DNA of 33,260 nucleotides, from the NCBI GenBank assembly GCA_903948415.1, contig CAJAYO010000090.1, forward strand, positions 1-33,260, written 5' to 3'. Below are positions 1 through 8,366 of the stretch, one piece after another (the stretch's first letter is position 1; each line of letters opens with the position of its first letter). A model generated the notes under the pieces. That model was not told the origin of the DNA, did not search any database, and saw only the letters and a list, made by a program, of their open reading frames with translations. Both the position numbers and the translations under genes were made by a program. This DNA is from an uncultured Opitutia bacterium (GTDB taxonomy: Bacteria > Verrucomicrobiota > Verrucomicrobiia > Opitutales > Opitutaceae).

Positions 1-1164
1 GAGAACGCCGCCGCGGCGAAACCGACGGAGGCGCCGGCGGACGTTCGTCCGGCCCCGCCGACGACCGGAAACGGCGGATTGGAAATCAAATTTGTCCGGG
101 CGCCCGCGGCCAAGGCGCCGCGTCCGACCGCGGGGGCGTCCGCGGCCCCGAAGAGCGTCACGACCATCCCCGCTCCGGCCAAGCCCCCGGCGGCCGGTGC
201 GACGTCCGTCGCGACCAGTCCGGTGCGGCCGGCTACGCCGTTGGCCCCCGCGGCGGCGCTGCCGCCGGCGATGGTTCCCGCCGCATCTGCCGTGGCGGTG
301 GCCACGTCGTCGCGCGTGGTGGCCGAACCGGTGAGCGCGAAAAAACCGGACGACCCGGTAGAGCCGCGTGAGACGACCGCGGCAGAGGAGGCGACGGAAA
401 AGGCGAAACCGAAGACGCCGGCCAAGGGTTTTTTCCGGCGGGGCGCGGCCGGAGAAGTCGAGTTGCCGGCGGCCCCCTGGTTTACGACGCAGACCGTGGT
501 GTTGGCGATCGGCGTGGCAGGAGCGTTGGCCTATCTGATGTGGCGCAGCCGGCAGCGCGCGCTGGAACTGGCGGCGACGACGGTTTCGAACACGCCGTTT
601 AGCGAGCCGGTGGCCGTGGACAATTCGGCGCTTTTTAACGGGGAATTTCTGGCGAAGCTCGAGTGGAAGCGCTTCGAGGAGTTGGTGGCGCTCTACTACA
701 TCAAGACGGGCGTGGTGGCGGTGCGGACGAAAACGGGGCCCGATTCGCCGGTGCATCTGAAAATCTCCTGGAAAGGCGAGACGAAGCCGTTTGCCTGCGT
801 GCAATGCCACGCCAATCCGCCGGGCCTGATCCGTTCCGAACCGTTGCAGGCACTCGCTTTGGCGTTGGCCGGCGCCGAAATCCGGCGCGGCTACGTCGTC
901 ACCAACGGCAAGTTTAACGTCGAAGCGCGTGATCTGGCGGAAGAAAAACACTTCACGCTGCTGCCCGGCGATATCCTGTTGGAGAAGCTCAATGCGTTGC
1001 CGCCCATGGCCCGGATCGAGCTCATGCAGGAAATGACCAAGGGGGACTACACGACGCCCACCTGTCCCAAATGCGATGTGAAGATGGTGCGCTCCGGGCC
1101 CGACGCTTGGCGGTGCGCGAACTCTCCCAAATGCGAGGTCGTCCTTCCGGCGCGCAAGACGTAG
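1..1164 (+). CDS. Membrane-anchored Mrr-like (degenerate restriction endonuclease fold) protein with C-terminal zinc ribbon, 5' partial
   Basis: The reading frame is open from base 1, so the true start probably lies left of the window; a TTG at 79 is the first start-like codon inside it. The visible product has four parts. Bases 1-470 encode a long Ala/Pro/Lys-rich, probably disordered region. Bases 481-543 encode one hydrophobic membrane segment. The third part resembles the Mrr_cat restriction endonuclease family (FEELVALYY helix, then GYVVTNGKFN and A..LA....TLLPGDILLEKL). The fourth is a C-terminal topoisomerase-type zinc ribbon from 1063 (CPKC ... C....KC). The family active site is normally D...QxK; here the last motif reads QCH (802-810), so nuclease activity is doubtful. 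An anchored nucleic-acid-binding or sensing role is possible but is inference. The next gene starts 91 bp downstream. Confidence 0.7.
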   Translation, partial: ENAAAAKPTEAPADVRPAPPTTGNGGLEIKFVRAPAAKAPRPTAGASAAPKSVTTIPAPAKPPAAGATSVATSPVRPATPLAPAAALPPAMVPAASAVAVATSSRVVAEPVSAKKPDDPVEPRETTAAEEATEKAKPKTPAKGFFRRGAAGEVELPAAPWFTTQTVVLAIGVAGALAYLMWRSRQRALELAATTVSNTPFSEPVAVDNSALFNGEFLAKLEWKRFEELVALYYIKTGVVAVRTKTGPDSPVHLKISWKGETKPFACVQCHANPPGLIRSEPLQALALALAGAEIRRGYVVTNGKFNVEARDLAEEKHFTLLPGDILLEKLNALPPMARIELMQEMTKGDYTTPTCPKCDVKMVRSGPDAWRCANSPKCEVVLPARKT

Positions 1165-1255
1165 GCCCGTTCGCGGACCGGAACGTGCGGGGCGGCCAGG
1201 GCGTCCGTGGATTCGCGGTGGACATTTGGCGGGTGGCGAAAACGATGCGCAGCCC

Positions 1256-1900
1256 ATGGACACCCTGAATCACCTGTTTGCGCAGAACAAGGAGTGGGCG
1301 GATAAGATCCGGCTCCGGGATCCGGACTTTTTTGAAAAGTTATCGCGTCAGCAGAATCCGGAGTATCTCTGGATCGGTTGTTCCGACAGCCGCGTGCCGG
1401 CCAACGAAATCATCGGTCTGCTGCCCGGCGAAGTGTTCGTCCACCGCAATATCGCGAACGTGGTCGTGCACACGGACCTGAACTGTCTGTCGGTGATCCA
1501 GTTTGCCGTCGATGTCTTGAAGGTGAAACACATCATGGTGGTCGGGCACTACGGCTGCGGCGGGGTGCGCTCGACGATCCGGTGCGAGCGCGTGGGCCTG
1601 GCCGACAATTGGCTGCGGCACGTGCAGGATGTGCGCGAGAAACATGAGGCGTGCCTGTGCCGTCTCCCGGACGAGAGCGCCCAGAGTGCACGGCTGTGCG
1701 AGTTGAATGTCGTCGAGCAGGTGGCGAACGTCAGCCAGACCTCGATTGTGCGCGATGCCTGGCTCCGCGGCCAGGATCTCACGGTACACGGTTGGATTTA
1801 CGGTCTCCGCGACGGCCTGCTGCGCGATCTCGGCTTCACCGCGAGCACGCAGACCGAGGCGTCGGCGCGCTACAAATCCGCGGTGGCCGCCCTGTCCTGA
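1256..1900 (+). CDS. can: Beta-class carbonic anhydrase
   Basis: Reversibly hydrates CO2 to bicarbonate in the cytoplasm. The 214-residue product follows the E. coli Can pattern almost end to end. Zinc ligands are Cys42, Asp44 (GCSDSR), His98 and Cys101 (GHYGCGG), at the same numbering as E. coli Can. Further conserved blocks are FVHRNIAN, HTDLNCLSV, LCELNVVEQV and VHGWIYGLRDGLLRDL. I chose the ATG at 1256, which aligns with the family N-terminus. A TTG at 1226 would add ten residues without similarity. There is no Shine-Dalgarno sequence; the start is preceded by CCC. The gene stands alone between the Mrr-like gene and the convergent efp. Confidence 0.96.
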   Translation: MDTLNHLFAQNKEWADKIRLRDPDFFEKLSRQQNPEYLWIGCSDSRVPANEIIGLLPGEVFVHRNIANVVVHTDLNCLSVIQFAVDVLKVKHIMVVGHYGCGGVRSTIRCERVGLADNWLRHVQDVREKHEACLCRLPDESAQSARLCELNVVEQVANVSQTSIVRDAWLRGQDLTVHGWIYGLRDGLLRDLGFTASTQTEASARYKSAVAALS

Positions 1901-1923
1901 CCGGGCGACCGGGAGTGGGGCGC

Positions 1924-1951
1924 AAAAAAGCCCGCGGGATGAGCCGCGGGC
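1924..1951 (-). terminator. Rho-independent terminator of efp
   Basis: A perfect 8-bp GC stem (GCCCGCGG at 1930-1937 with CCGCGGGC at 1944-1951) encloses a 6-nt loop. On the minus strand it is followed directly by six T residues (A1924-A1929 on the plus strand). It lies 30 bp beyond the efp stop codon in the direction of efp transcription. The plus-strand orientation has no T-tract, so it does not obviously terminate the carbonic anhydrase transcript. Confidence 0.88.
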
Positions 1952-1981
1952 CGATTGATTGGATCGGGAGGCGTGCGTCGC

Positions 1982-2539
1982 TCAGACGCGGCCGAGGTAG
2001 CTGCCGTCCTCGGTGCTGACCTTGATGATCTCGCCTTCTTTGATGAAGAGCGGGACCTGCACCATGAGGCCGGTCTCGAGCTTGGCGGGTTTTTGGACGT
2101 TGCTGGCGGTGTCGCCTTTGATGCCGTCGGAACTCTCGATGACTTTGAGGGCCACGGTCGACGGGAGTTCGAGGGTCAGAGGCTTTTCGTCGACGAACAG
2201 CACGTCGCACTTGCCGCCGGCGGTGAGGTAGTTCTTGGAATCGCCGAGCAGTTGGGCGCTCAGTTCGATCTGGTCGAAGGTGTCCGGATCGATGAAGGCG
2301 AAGGCGTCGCGGTCGGCGTAGCTGAACTCCAGCGTGCGCTTCTCGGTCGGGAGCACCTCGATGGTGTCGGTCGAGGCGAAGCGTTGGTCGAGCGCCTTCC
2401 CGTAGCGGAGATTGCGCATCTTGATCTGCACAAACGCCCGGAGATTACCGGGGGTGCGGTGCTGCGTTTCCATGACGAGGTGCGGCTCGCCGTTGAACTT
2501 GATGACTTGGCCTTTGCGGATGTCGTTGGCTGCGGGCAT
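1982..2539 (-). CDS. efp: Elongation factor P
   Basis: Translation factor that binds between the P and E sites and rescues ribosomes stalled on polyproline. The 185-residue length and three-domain layout are standard: KOW-like N-domain (about 1-64), then two OB domains, with the late motifs GDTAS and GEIIKV. The domain I loop reads TPGNLRAF, so the tip residue that is Lys34 in E. coli (loop PGKGQAF) is Asn32 here. The usual lysylation, rhamnosylation or 5-aminopentanol modification of Lys or Arg would therefore have no target at this position. The start ATG (2539-2537) gives [10 protein letters not shown], matching the family N-terminus. No epm or earP modification gene is in the window. The gene is monocistronic with a strong terminator downstream. 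Confidence 0.96.
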   Translation of the reverse strand: MPAANDIRKGQVIKFNGEPHLVMETQHRTPGNLRAFVQIKMRNLRYGKALDQRFASTDTIEVLPTEKRTLEFSYADRDAFAFIDPDTFDQIELSAQLLGDSKNYLTAGGKCDVLFVDEKPLTLELPSTVALKVIESSDGIKGDTASNVQKPAKLETGLMVQVPLFIKEGEIIKVSTEDGSYLGRV

Positions 2540-2741
2540 GGCGGAGGTGCGTTTCGGACGGAGGTTCTTGAGTGGTGGAAAGGTTGAGAGTGAGGAAACG
2601 CCTTCCGCCGTGTCAAGCTGCGGGCTTGCGGTTTGCCGGATCGGCGGTCGGGGCGGTGGGCGCGCCCTCGCGGAGGAGGTCGGAGGCTATCTCCACGCTT
2701 GCGCTCCGGCCGGCCGGTTTCCGAGACTGTCCCCAAACCCA

Positions 2742-4070
2742 ATGAAACAACGCACGCTCGCGCGGGAAGTCTCCATCAAAGGCAGTTCGCTCCACACCGG
2801 CGATGCGGTGACGTTGACCCTCAAACCTGCCCCCGTGGACCAGGGTTTTGTGTTCCGGCGCATCGACCTGCCCGGCGCCCCGGAACTGCGCCCGCGCATC
2901 GATCAGGTCACGGACCTCGTCCGCGCGACCACGATCCAGGTGGGGCACGCCAAGATCCAGACGATAGAGCACGTGCTGAGCGCACTCAGCGGCTGCGGAA
3001 TCGACAACGTCGTCATCGAGATGAACGCCTCCGAGCCGCCGATTCTCGACGGGTCCGCGAAGCCGTTCGTCGATCTCATCATGCAGGGCGAGCCGATCGA
3101 GCAGGACAAGGACCGCGAATATTTCACGCTCGATGCCGCGGTGTCGGTCACGAAGGGCCAGTCGTCTATCATCGCCCTCCCGTCCGACGAACTGCGCATT
3201 ACGTGCACCTCGGCGGACGACCGGGGCATCCACACGCAGCACCTTTCGCTGACGATCGACCCCGATTCGTTCATGACGCAGATTGCGGCGGCGCGGACGT
3301 TCACGATTTACGAGGACATCGAGGAGCTGCTGAAGCTGGGCAAGATCAAGGGCGGCTCGCTCGACTGTGCGGTCGTCATCAAGGGTGACAAAATCATCTC
3401 GAAGGAGGGCCTGCGGTTCAAAGACGAGTTCGTCCGGCATAAAATTCTCGATATCATCGGCGACATCACGCTGCTCGGTCTCCCGCTGAAGGCGCACATC
3501 ATCGCGGTGCGGCCCGGTCACGCCATCAACGCCGAACTCACCAAGGCCCTGGCGGCCAAGCTGGAGGAGCGCAAAAAAGGGCCGAAGAAGAAACCGCGTC
3601 CCACGATGGTCATGCCCGACGAGACCGCGCTCGATATCCGCCGCATCCTCGACACGCTGCCCCACCGCTACCCGTTCGTGATGATCGACCGCGTGGTGGA
3701 GTTCATCGGCAACGACGCACTCGTCGCGATCAAGAACGTGAGTATCAACGAACCGTATTTTCAGGGTCATTTCCCCGGCAATCCCGTGATGCCCGGCGTG
3801 CTCCAGCTCGAAGCCATGGCGCAGGCCGCGGGCATCCTGATGCTGCGCCGCGGCTCGGCCGAGGGCAAAGCCACGCTCTTCATGAGTGCGGACAAGGTGA
3901 AGTTCCGCAAACCGGTCCGCCCGGGCGACCAACTCATCCTCAATGCCAAACTGACGAAGACGCGCGGGGACAAGCTGGCGGCGGCCGAGGTGACCTGCAC
4001 GGTTGACGGCCATGTCGTTTCGTCGGCCGACCTGATGTTCGCCATCATCAATAGTTCGGAGATGGACTGA
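2742..4070 (+). CDS. lpxC/fabZ: Bifunctional UDP-3-O-acyl-GlcNAc deacetylase / 3-hydroxyacyl-ACP dehydratase (LpxC-FabZ fusion)
   Basis: One 442-residue polypeptide joins two cytoplasmic enzymes. Residues 1-275 are LpxC, the committed step of lipid A synthesis: zinc ligands His77 (IEHVLSAL), His233 and Asp237 ([11 protein letters not shown]), and catalytic His260 (RPGHAINAE). A basic linker (about 274-288, [14 protein letters not shown]) leads to FabZ at 295-442, the dehydratase of fatty acid elongation, with [10 protein letters not shown], catalytic His343 ([10 protein letters not shown]) and Glu357. LpxC/FabZ fusions are known in Bacteroidota, Chlorobi and Verrucomicrobiota. The ATG at 2742 gives [14 protein letters not shown], the normal LpxC start; the frame is open further upstream without similarity. 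lpxA follows after 4 bp, so the two are probably co-transcribed. No lpxD is present in the window. Confidence 0.97.
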   Translation: MKQRTLAREVSIKGSSLHTGDAVTLTLKPAPVDQGFVFRRIDLPGAPELRPRIDQVTDLVRATTIQVGHAKIQTIEHVLSALSGCGIDNVVIEMNASEPPILDGSAKPFVDLIMQGEPIEQDKDREYFTLDAAVSVTKGQSSIIALPSDELRITCTSADDRGIHTQHLSLTIDPDSFMTQIAAARTFTIYEDIEELLKLGKIKGGSLDCAVVIKGDKIISKEGLRFKDEFVRHKILDIIGDITLLGLPLKAHIIAVRPGHAINAELTKALAAKLEERKKGPKKKPRPTMVMPDETALDIRRILDTLPHRYPFVMIDRVVEFIGNDALVAIKNVSINEPYFQGHFPGNPVMPGVLQLEAMAQAAGILMLRRGSAEGKATLFMSADKVKFRKPVRPGDQLILNAKLTKTRGDKLAAAEVTCTVDGHVVSSADLMFAIINSSEMD

Positions 4071-4074
4071 CCGC

Positions 4075-4863
4075 ATGGCCGCGAAGATTCACGCCACGGC
4101 GATCGTCGAAAGCGGCGCCCAACTGGGGGCCGACGTTGAGGTCGGTGCCTATGCCTTTGTCGGCCCCGGTGTCACGCTGGGCGAGGGCACGCGGCTGCAC
4201 CATCATGCGTCCGTCGAGGGCAACACGGTGCTCGGCAAATCCTGCGAGGTGTTTCCCTATGCCTGCATCGGCGGGAAGACGCAGGATCTGAAGTTCGCCG
4301 GCGGCAATCCGGGGCTGCGCATCGGCGACCGCAATGTCTTCCGCGAATACGTGTCGGTCCATTGTGCGACGAACGACGGCGAGTTCACGCGCATCGGTTC
4401 GAACAACGTCCTGCTGGCCACGTGTCACGTCGCCCACGACTGTCTCCTCGGCGACCATATCATCATGAGCAACGGCGCCGTGCTCGCGGGTCATGTGACC
4501 GTCGAGAATCACGTCGTGATCGGCGGCTACGGCGGCATCCACCAATTCTGTCGGCTCGGGGCCTATGCCATGCTGTCGGCGACGGCGAAACTGGTGCACG
4601 ATCTGCCGCCTTTTTTCATCGCCGACGGCACGCCCGCCGAGGTGCGTGCGATCAACCGGGTGGGGCTCGAGCGCAACGGTTTCACCGCCGAACAGCTCGA
4701 CCGCGTGAAGCAGATTCACCGCCTGCTCTACCGCGAGGGGCTGAACCGCTCGCAGGCGCTGGAGAAACTCGCCGCGCACCCGCAGGCCGCGAGCGCGGAG
4801 TTCGTGCGCGTGCTGACGTTCGCGCAGTCGAGCGAGCGCGGGTTGGCGCCGGGCGGGCGGTAG
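4075..4863 (+). CDS. lpxA: UDP-N-acetylglucosamine acyltransferase
   Basis: Catalyses the first step of lipid A synthesis, transferring a 3-hydroxyacyl chain from ACP to UDP-GlcNAc. The product is 262 residues, the usual length. Its first ~190 residues are hexapeptide repeats forming a left-handed beta-helix, followed by a helical C-terminal domain (LERNGFTAEQLDRVK, then IHRLLYREGL). The catalytic His is His121 in CHVAHDC, equivalent to His125 of E. coli. The GGYGGIHQFCRLG block and the following GAYAML are conserved. It starts 4 bp after lpxC/fabZ, so it is probably translated from the same mRNA. Downstream it converges with the usp gene, separated by 100 bp with no clear terminator. Confidence 0.96.
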   Translation: MAAKIHATAIVESGAQLGADVEVGAYAFVGPGVTLGEGTRLHHHASVEGNTVLGKSCEVFPYACIGGKTQDLKFAGGNPGLRIGDRNVFREYVSVHCATNDGEFTRIGSNNVLLATCHVAHDCLLGDHIIMSNGAVLAGHVTVENHVVIGGYGGIHQFCRLGAYAMLSATAKLVHDLPPFFIADGTPAEVRAINRVGLERNGFTAEQLDRVKQIHRLLYREGLNRSQALEKLAAHPQAASAEFVRVLTFAQSSERGLAPGGR

Positions 4864-4963
4864 GGGCCGTGGCCCGCCTCCGGCGTTGGCGCCCCAGGGC
4901 CCTCACGCTGGGCTTGGCTTTGTCTTCGCCGCCCCGACGTCGCACGGGTCGGGGTGGGCGGGG

Positions 4964-5398
4964 TCATTGCGCGGGGACGATCACGACGGGGCACTTCGCG
5001 CGTTGGATGACGCCGTGGGTGGTGCTGCCGATCACGAGGTCGTAAAAGGCGGTGTGGCCGTGTGAGCCCATCACGATGTAGTCGGCCGCGAATCGCCGCG
5101 CAGCTTCGGCGATCGCCTCGGCCGCCAGGCCGGTCACCGTCTCGGTCACGACGGCGAGGAGGTCCGTCGGCAGTTCGCGTTGGAGCTTTTGCAGCCGTTC
5201 GGCGGACGATTGCTGGGCGGCGTCGACGAACTCGGTCGTGTTGCCCATCATCGGCGTGAACTCACTGACGATCACCGGCGCTTGCACGACGCTGAGGAGG
5301 ACGAGGCGGGCCGGGAGCAGGCGGGCGAGGGCGGTGGCTTGGGCGACGACGGCCGCGGTGGCGGGGGAGAAATCGACGGGGGCGAGAATCGTTTTCAT
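4964..5398 (-). CDS. Universal stress protein, UspA family
   Basis: Small cytoplasmic single-domain Usp of 144 residues, the normal size. The N-terminal strand ILAPVDFS carries the conserved Asp9. The nucleotide-binding glycine motif near the C-terminus is GSHGHTAFYDLVIGSTT (about 111-127), matching the G-x2-G-x9-G(S/T) ATP-binding form, followed by CPVVIVP. It is likely ATP-binding; its physiological role cannot be read from sequence. It lies 130 bp downstream of the decarboxylase on the same strand. A possible minus-10 box sits directly in front of the ATG. Confidence 0.9.
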   Translation of the reverse strand: MKTILAPVDFSPATAAVVAQATALARLLPARLVLLSVVQAPVIVSEFTPMMGNTTEFVDAAQQSSAERLQKLQRELPTDLLAVVTETVTGLAAEAIAEAARRFAADYIVMGSHGHTAFYDLVIGSTTHGVIQRAKCPVVIVPAQ

Positions 5399-5404
5399 GG
5401 CGCC

Positions 5405-5410
5405 ACTATA
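5405..5410 (-). promoter_or_regulatory. Possible minus-10 box of the usp gene, suggesting a leaderless transcript
   Basis: The minus strand reads TATAGT, 4/6 to the sigma-70 TATAAT consensus, only 6 nt before the usp ATG. The sequence is a local AT-rich island in GC-rich DNA. No convincing minus-35 hexamer lies 16-18 bp upstream. If used, transcription would begin at or next to the start codon. Confidence 0.3.
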
Positions 5411-5528
5411 AACAATGAGCGGGGGCGAGGCGGCGCGGTTCTTGTCGGGACGTGTGCACTATTTGCGATGTTGGGGCCGGCGCGCAGGGGGACGCGGCCG
5501 CGGGGATGACGGTGGCGGGCGGGCGCGC

Positions 5529-6881
5529 TCAGGCGACCGACTGCGCCGCCCGGAGGATCGCAGCGACGCTCAGATCGACGTCCGCCTCCGTCGTCCGCCA
5601 ACTGGATACGCTGATGCGCATCGCGGTCCGGCCCTGCCAGACGGTGACCCCGGCCCAGCAGGTGCCGTCGGCCTGGATGGCGGCGATCACGCGCTGGGTG
5701 CGCCCGGGGTCGCCGAAAGAAACGAGGACCTGGTTGAGGACGACGTCGTTGAGGATGGTGCAGCCGGCGGCGGCGAGTTTTTCGGCGAAGCGGCGGGCTT
5801 GGGCGCAGTTGGCCTCGATCAGCTGCGCGATGCCGGAGCGGCCGAGGGAGTGGAGCGCGGCCCAGACGTCGACGCCGCGGGCGCGGCGCGAGAGTTCGGG
5901 GGTGAAGTCGGACGGGTTGCGGAATTCGCTTTGCGTCGGGAGATACTCGGCGGTGATGGCCATGGCGGCCTGCAGCGCGTGCGGATCGCGGACGAAGGCG
6001 AGGCCGCTGTCGTAGGGCACGTTGAGCCATTTGTGCGCGTCGGTGGCCCACGAATCGGCGTCGGCGAGACCGGCGGCGAGGTGCGCCCGCGACGGCGCGG
6101 CGGCGGCCCAGAGGCCGAACGCGCCGTCGACGTGGACCCACGCGCCGGCGGCGTGGGCGAGGCGGCAAATTTCGGCGACGGGGTCGATGGCGCCGGTATT
6201 TACGTTGCCGGCCTGCACGCAGACGAGGGTGGGACCGGAGATGGGCGGGATTTTCTCCGCGAGCATGCGTCCCTGGGCGTCGACGGGGATGGGGACGACG
6301 CGGGTGCGGCCGAGGCCGAGGAGGCCGAGGGCTTTTGCCACGGACGGATGGATTTCGCCGCCCACGATGACCGTGATGGGCGGGGCGCCGAAGAGGCCGT
6401 CGGCTTCGACGTTCCAGCCGGCGCGGGCAAGCACGGCGTGGCGGGCGGCGGCGAGGGCGGTGAGATTGGCCACGGTGGCGCCGGTGACAAAGGCGCCGCC
6501 GCAGGTGGGCGGGAGATGGAGGATGTCGAGGAGCCAGCGGAGGGCGACTTGCTCGATGAAGGCGACGCCGGGCGAGGCACGGTAAAGGACGGCGTTTTGG
6601 TCCCACGCGGTCGTGAGCCAGTTGGCGGCCAGGGTGGCGGGGAGGGCGCCGCCGATCACGAAGCCGAAAAAGCGCGGGCCGGCCATGCCCATGGTGGCGG
6701 GCGAGCCCAGTTCGTCGAGGAGGCGAAGGGTTTCGGCGGGGGCGGCGGGATTTTCGGGGAGCGGGGTGTTGAAGCCTTCGAGCGCGGCGAGTGCCGCGGG
6801 AGCCGGGGCCACGGGGCGGGTTTCGACGTCGGCGAGGTAGCGGCTGGCGCGGAACGCGGCGTCGGCGAGAAGGGGATGCAT
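5529..6881 (-). CDS. PLP-dependent group II decarboxylase-family protein (aromatic amino acid / glutamate decarboxylase-like)
   Basis: Fold-type I PLP enzyme of 450 residues in the pyridoxal-dependent decarboxylase family. The PLP lysine is Lys284 in TDAHKWLNVPYD. The cofactor-contacting Asp252 lies in HVDGAFG, and His178 in IHPSVAKAL fits the family H-x-S-x-x-K-A motif that stacks on PLP. The conserved AGNVNTGAIDP loop is also present. The substrate cannot be assigned; related enzymes include tyrosine/DOPA decarboxylases and broader amino acid decarboxylases. I chose the ATG at 6881, since the 96 upstream in-frame residues overlap the divergent regulator and look non-coding. The LuxR-type gene runs divergently 136 bp away, suggesting regulatory linkage. 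Confidence 0.88.
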   Translation of the reverse strand: MHPLLADAAFRASRYLADVETRPVAPAPAALAALEGFNTPLPENPAAPAETLRLLDELGSPATMGMAGPRFFGFVIGGALPATLAANWLTTAWDQNAVLYRASPGVAFIEQVALRWLLDILHLPPTCGGAFVTGATVANLTALAAARHAVLARAGWNVEADGLFGAPPITVIVGGEIHPSVAKALGLLGLGRTRVVPIPVDAQGRMLAEKIPPISGPTLVCVQAGNVNTGAIDPVAEICRLAHAAGAWVHVDGAFGLWAAAAPSRAHLAAGLADADSWATDAHKWLNVPYDSGLAFVRDPHALQAAMAITAEYLPTQSEFRNPSDFTPELSRRARGVDVWAALHSLGRSGIAQLIEANCAQARRFAEKLAAAGCTILNDVVLNQVLVSFGDPGRTQRVIAAIQADGTCWAGVTVWQGRTAMRISVSSWRTTEADVDLSVAAILRAAQSVA

Positions 6882-6930
6882 GGGCGGGTGGTAGCCGGGC
6901 ACGACGCGCGCTGCAATGCCGGCCGCGCTG

Positions 6931-7003
6931 TGTCGGCCAAAAGGCGCACCCGCTGAATGGGCGACGTGCTGCGGAGTTGCGCGCGGGATCGAATTGGCCG
7001 ACA
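6931..7003. promoter_or_regulatory. Perfect 10-bp inverted repeat in a divergent promoter region, candidate operator pair
   Basis: TGTCGGCCAA at 6931-6940 is exactly inverted as TTGGCCGACA at 6994-7003. Centre-to-centre spacing is 63 bp, about six helical turns, so both sites would lie on one DNA face. One copy sits about 50 bp before the decarboxylase start, the other 15 bp before the LuxR-family start. This fits a dimeric regulator bridging two promoters, with the adjacent LuxR protein as the obvious candidate. Binding is inference; only the repeat is seen. Confidence 0.45.
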
Positions 7004-7017
7004 ACGACCGCGCGGCT

Positions 7018-8241
7018 ATGAAAAACTCCTTCCCTTCCTTGGGCACGGGCCCGGCGCGCGTGGCGCGGCCCGCGTCGGCGCGAGGCGGGCGCGGTCGCCA
7101 CGCGGGGCTGCTCCATGGTTCTCCGGGCATCGACGCGCAGTTGCTGCAGTTGCACGCGGCAAACGACATTCCCCATTTTTGGACGGCGTTGCAGGCGTTG
7201 CTCGGCGCGACGATTCCGCACGACGCGCTGATCGTCTACCTCAACTTCCTCGATTTTGAGACCTCGTGGCAGGCGACGGAAATTCTCGCGACGCCCAACG
7301 CCCAGCGGCCGACGAAGTGGTTTCAAAACCGGCGGCAAGTGGACATGACGCCGCGGTTCGTGCTCTCGCAGCCGAAGAAGATCAAAATCTACCGGTTGTC
7401 GGATGTGGTGCCGGACCGGAGCGAGTTGCGGCGGTCGGCCTTCTTCAAAGAATTTCTCGAACCGTTTGGCTGGCACCATCTGGCGGTCGCGCTCTACTGG
7501 CGCGGCGAGCACGTGGGGTCGCAGATCGCGATCCGGCGCACGGCGGCGCAGGGCGATTTTACGGCGAAGGAGGTCGCGTTGCTCGAGGCGGTGCATCCGC
7601 ACATCGAGACGGTGCTGAACCGGCTGCTCGCGTACGAAGAGGAGCGGGCGCGGCGCCGTTGGCTGGAGGCGTTCAACCATCACCTGCCGTTTGCGCTGCT
7701 GTTTCTCAACTGGGAGATGAAGTCGCTCTATGTGAACCAGGCCGGACTGGAGCAATGTTCGAGGTGGAATTTCGGTCCGGCGAAGGCGCGGGCGTATCAG
7801 CCGCGGGCCGTGTTTTCGCCGCCGGCGGAGGTGGTGCAGGCGTGCGCGGCGTTGAAGACTGAGTGGCTCGAACACCACTCGATGGGCCAGCCGCACCTGG
7901 GCGGAGCCACGAAGGTGAGCCACCCCACGCAGACCGGGTTCACGGCGACGATTCGGCTGCAGGTCGAGGAACACGTGCGGACCGCGTATCCCGGTTTTAT
8001 TGTTTACCTGGAGAATCACGCGGCCAAGCCCGCGCTCGACCAGCTCCCGGCGCATTCGCTCCTCGGTCAGCTGACGGTGGCCGAACGCGAGATCGCGCGG
8101 CACGTGAGCGAGGGCCTCGGGAACGCTGAGATCGCGCGGCGGTTGAGGAAGAGCGTGAAGACGGTGAAGGGGCAGCTCACCTCGATTTTCAAGAAGCTCG
8201 GCGTGAACGGGCGGAACCGGCTGATGGTGCGGTTGCGGTGA
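7018..8241 (+). CDS. LuxR-family transcriptional regulator with N-terminal sensory region
   Basis: The 407-residue product ends in a GerE/LuxR helix-turn-helix at about 352-407 (LTVAEREIARHVSEGL, then NAEIARRLRKSVKTVKGQL and KKLGV), the usual DNA-binding and dimerisation unit. Residues about 40-210 look like a GAF-type ligand domain (HDALIVYLNFLDF, ALYWRGEHVGSQIAIRR). Residues about 215-280 (FNHHLPFALLFLNWEMKSLYVN) look PAS-like, but both assignments are tentative. There is no receiver domain. I chose the ATG at 7018; a further in-frame start at 6916 would run through the inverted repeat. It diverges from the decarboxylase and precedes the lyase block, so it may control either. The ligand is unknown. 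Confidence 0.85.
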   Translation: MKNSFPSLGTGPARVARPASARGGRGRHAGLLHGSPGIDAQLLQLHAANDIPHFWTALQALLGATIPHDALIVYLNFLDFETSWQATEILATPNAQRPTKWFQNRRQVDMTPRFVLSQPKKIKIYRLSDVVPDRSELRRSAFFKEFLEPFGWHHLAVALYWRGEHVGSQIAIRRTAAQGDFTAKEVALLEAVHPHIETVLNRLLAYEEERARRRWLEAFNHHLPFALLFLNWEMKSLYVNQAGLEQCSRWNFGPAKARAYQPRAVFSPPAEVVQACAALKTEWLEHHSMGQPHLGGATKVSHPTQTGFTATIRLQVEEHVRTAYPGFIVYLENHAAKPALDQLPAHSLLGQLTVAEREIARHVSEGLGNAEIARRLRKSVKTVKGQLTSIFKKLGVNGRNRLMVRLR

Positions 8242-8366
8242 GGCCGGGAGAAGGATCGCCGGGCGCGGTTTGCGACCTTGGTCCCATGCGCGATCGGGCG
8301 TTTCCTGATAGAGTGCGGCGTGCCTAACCCCCTGTGCGCTCCGGTGCGCGCCCCGTTGATCTTCCG

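Noticed and set aside
1226-1255. TTG start of carbonic anhydrase ten codons upstream
   Set aside because: The added residues have no counterpart in Can proteins, whereas ATG 1256 puts all zinc ligands at the canonical numbers.
4893-4912. Hairpin after lpxA as a terminator
   Set aside because: Only a 5-bp stem with a 10-nt loop and a weak T content downstream; not distinguishable from chance in GC-rich DNA.
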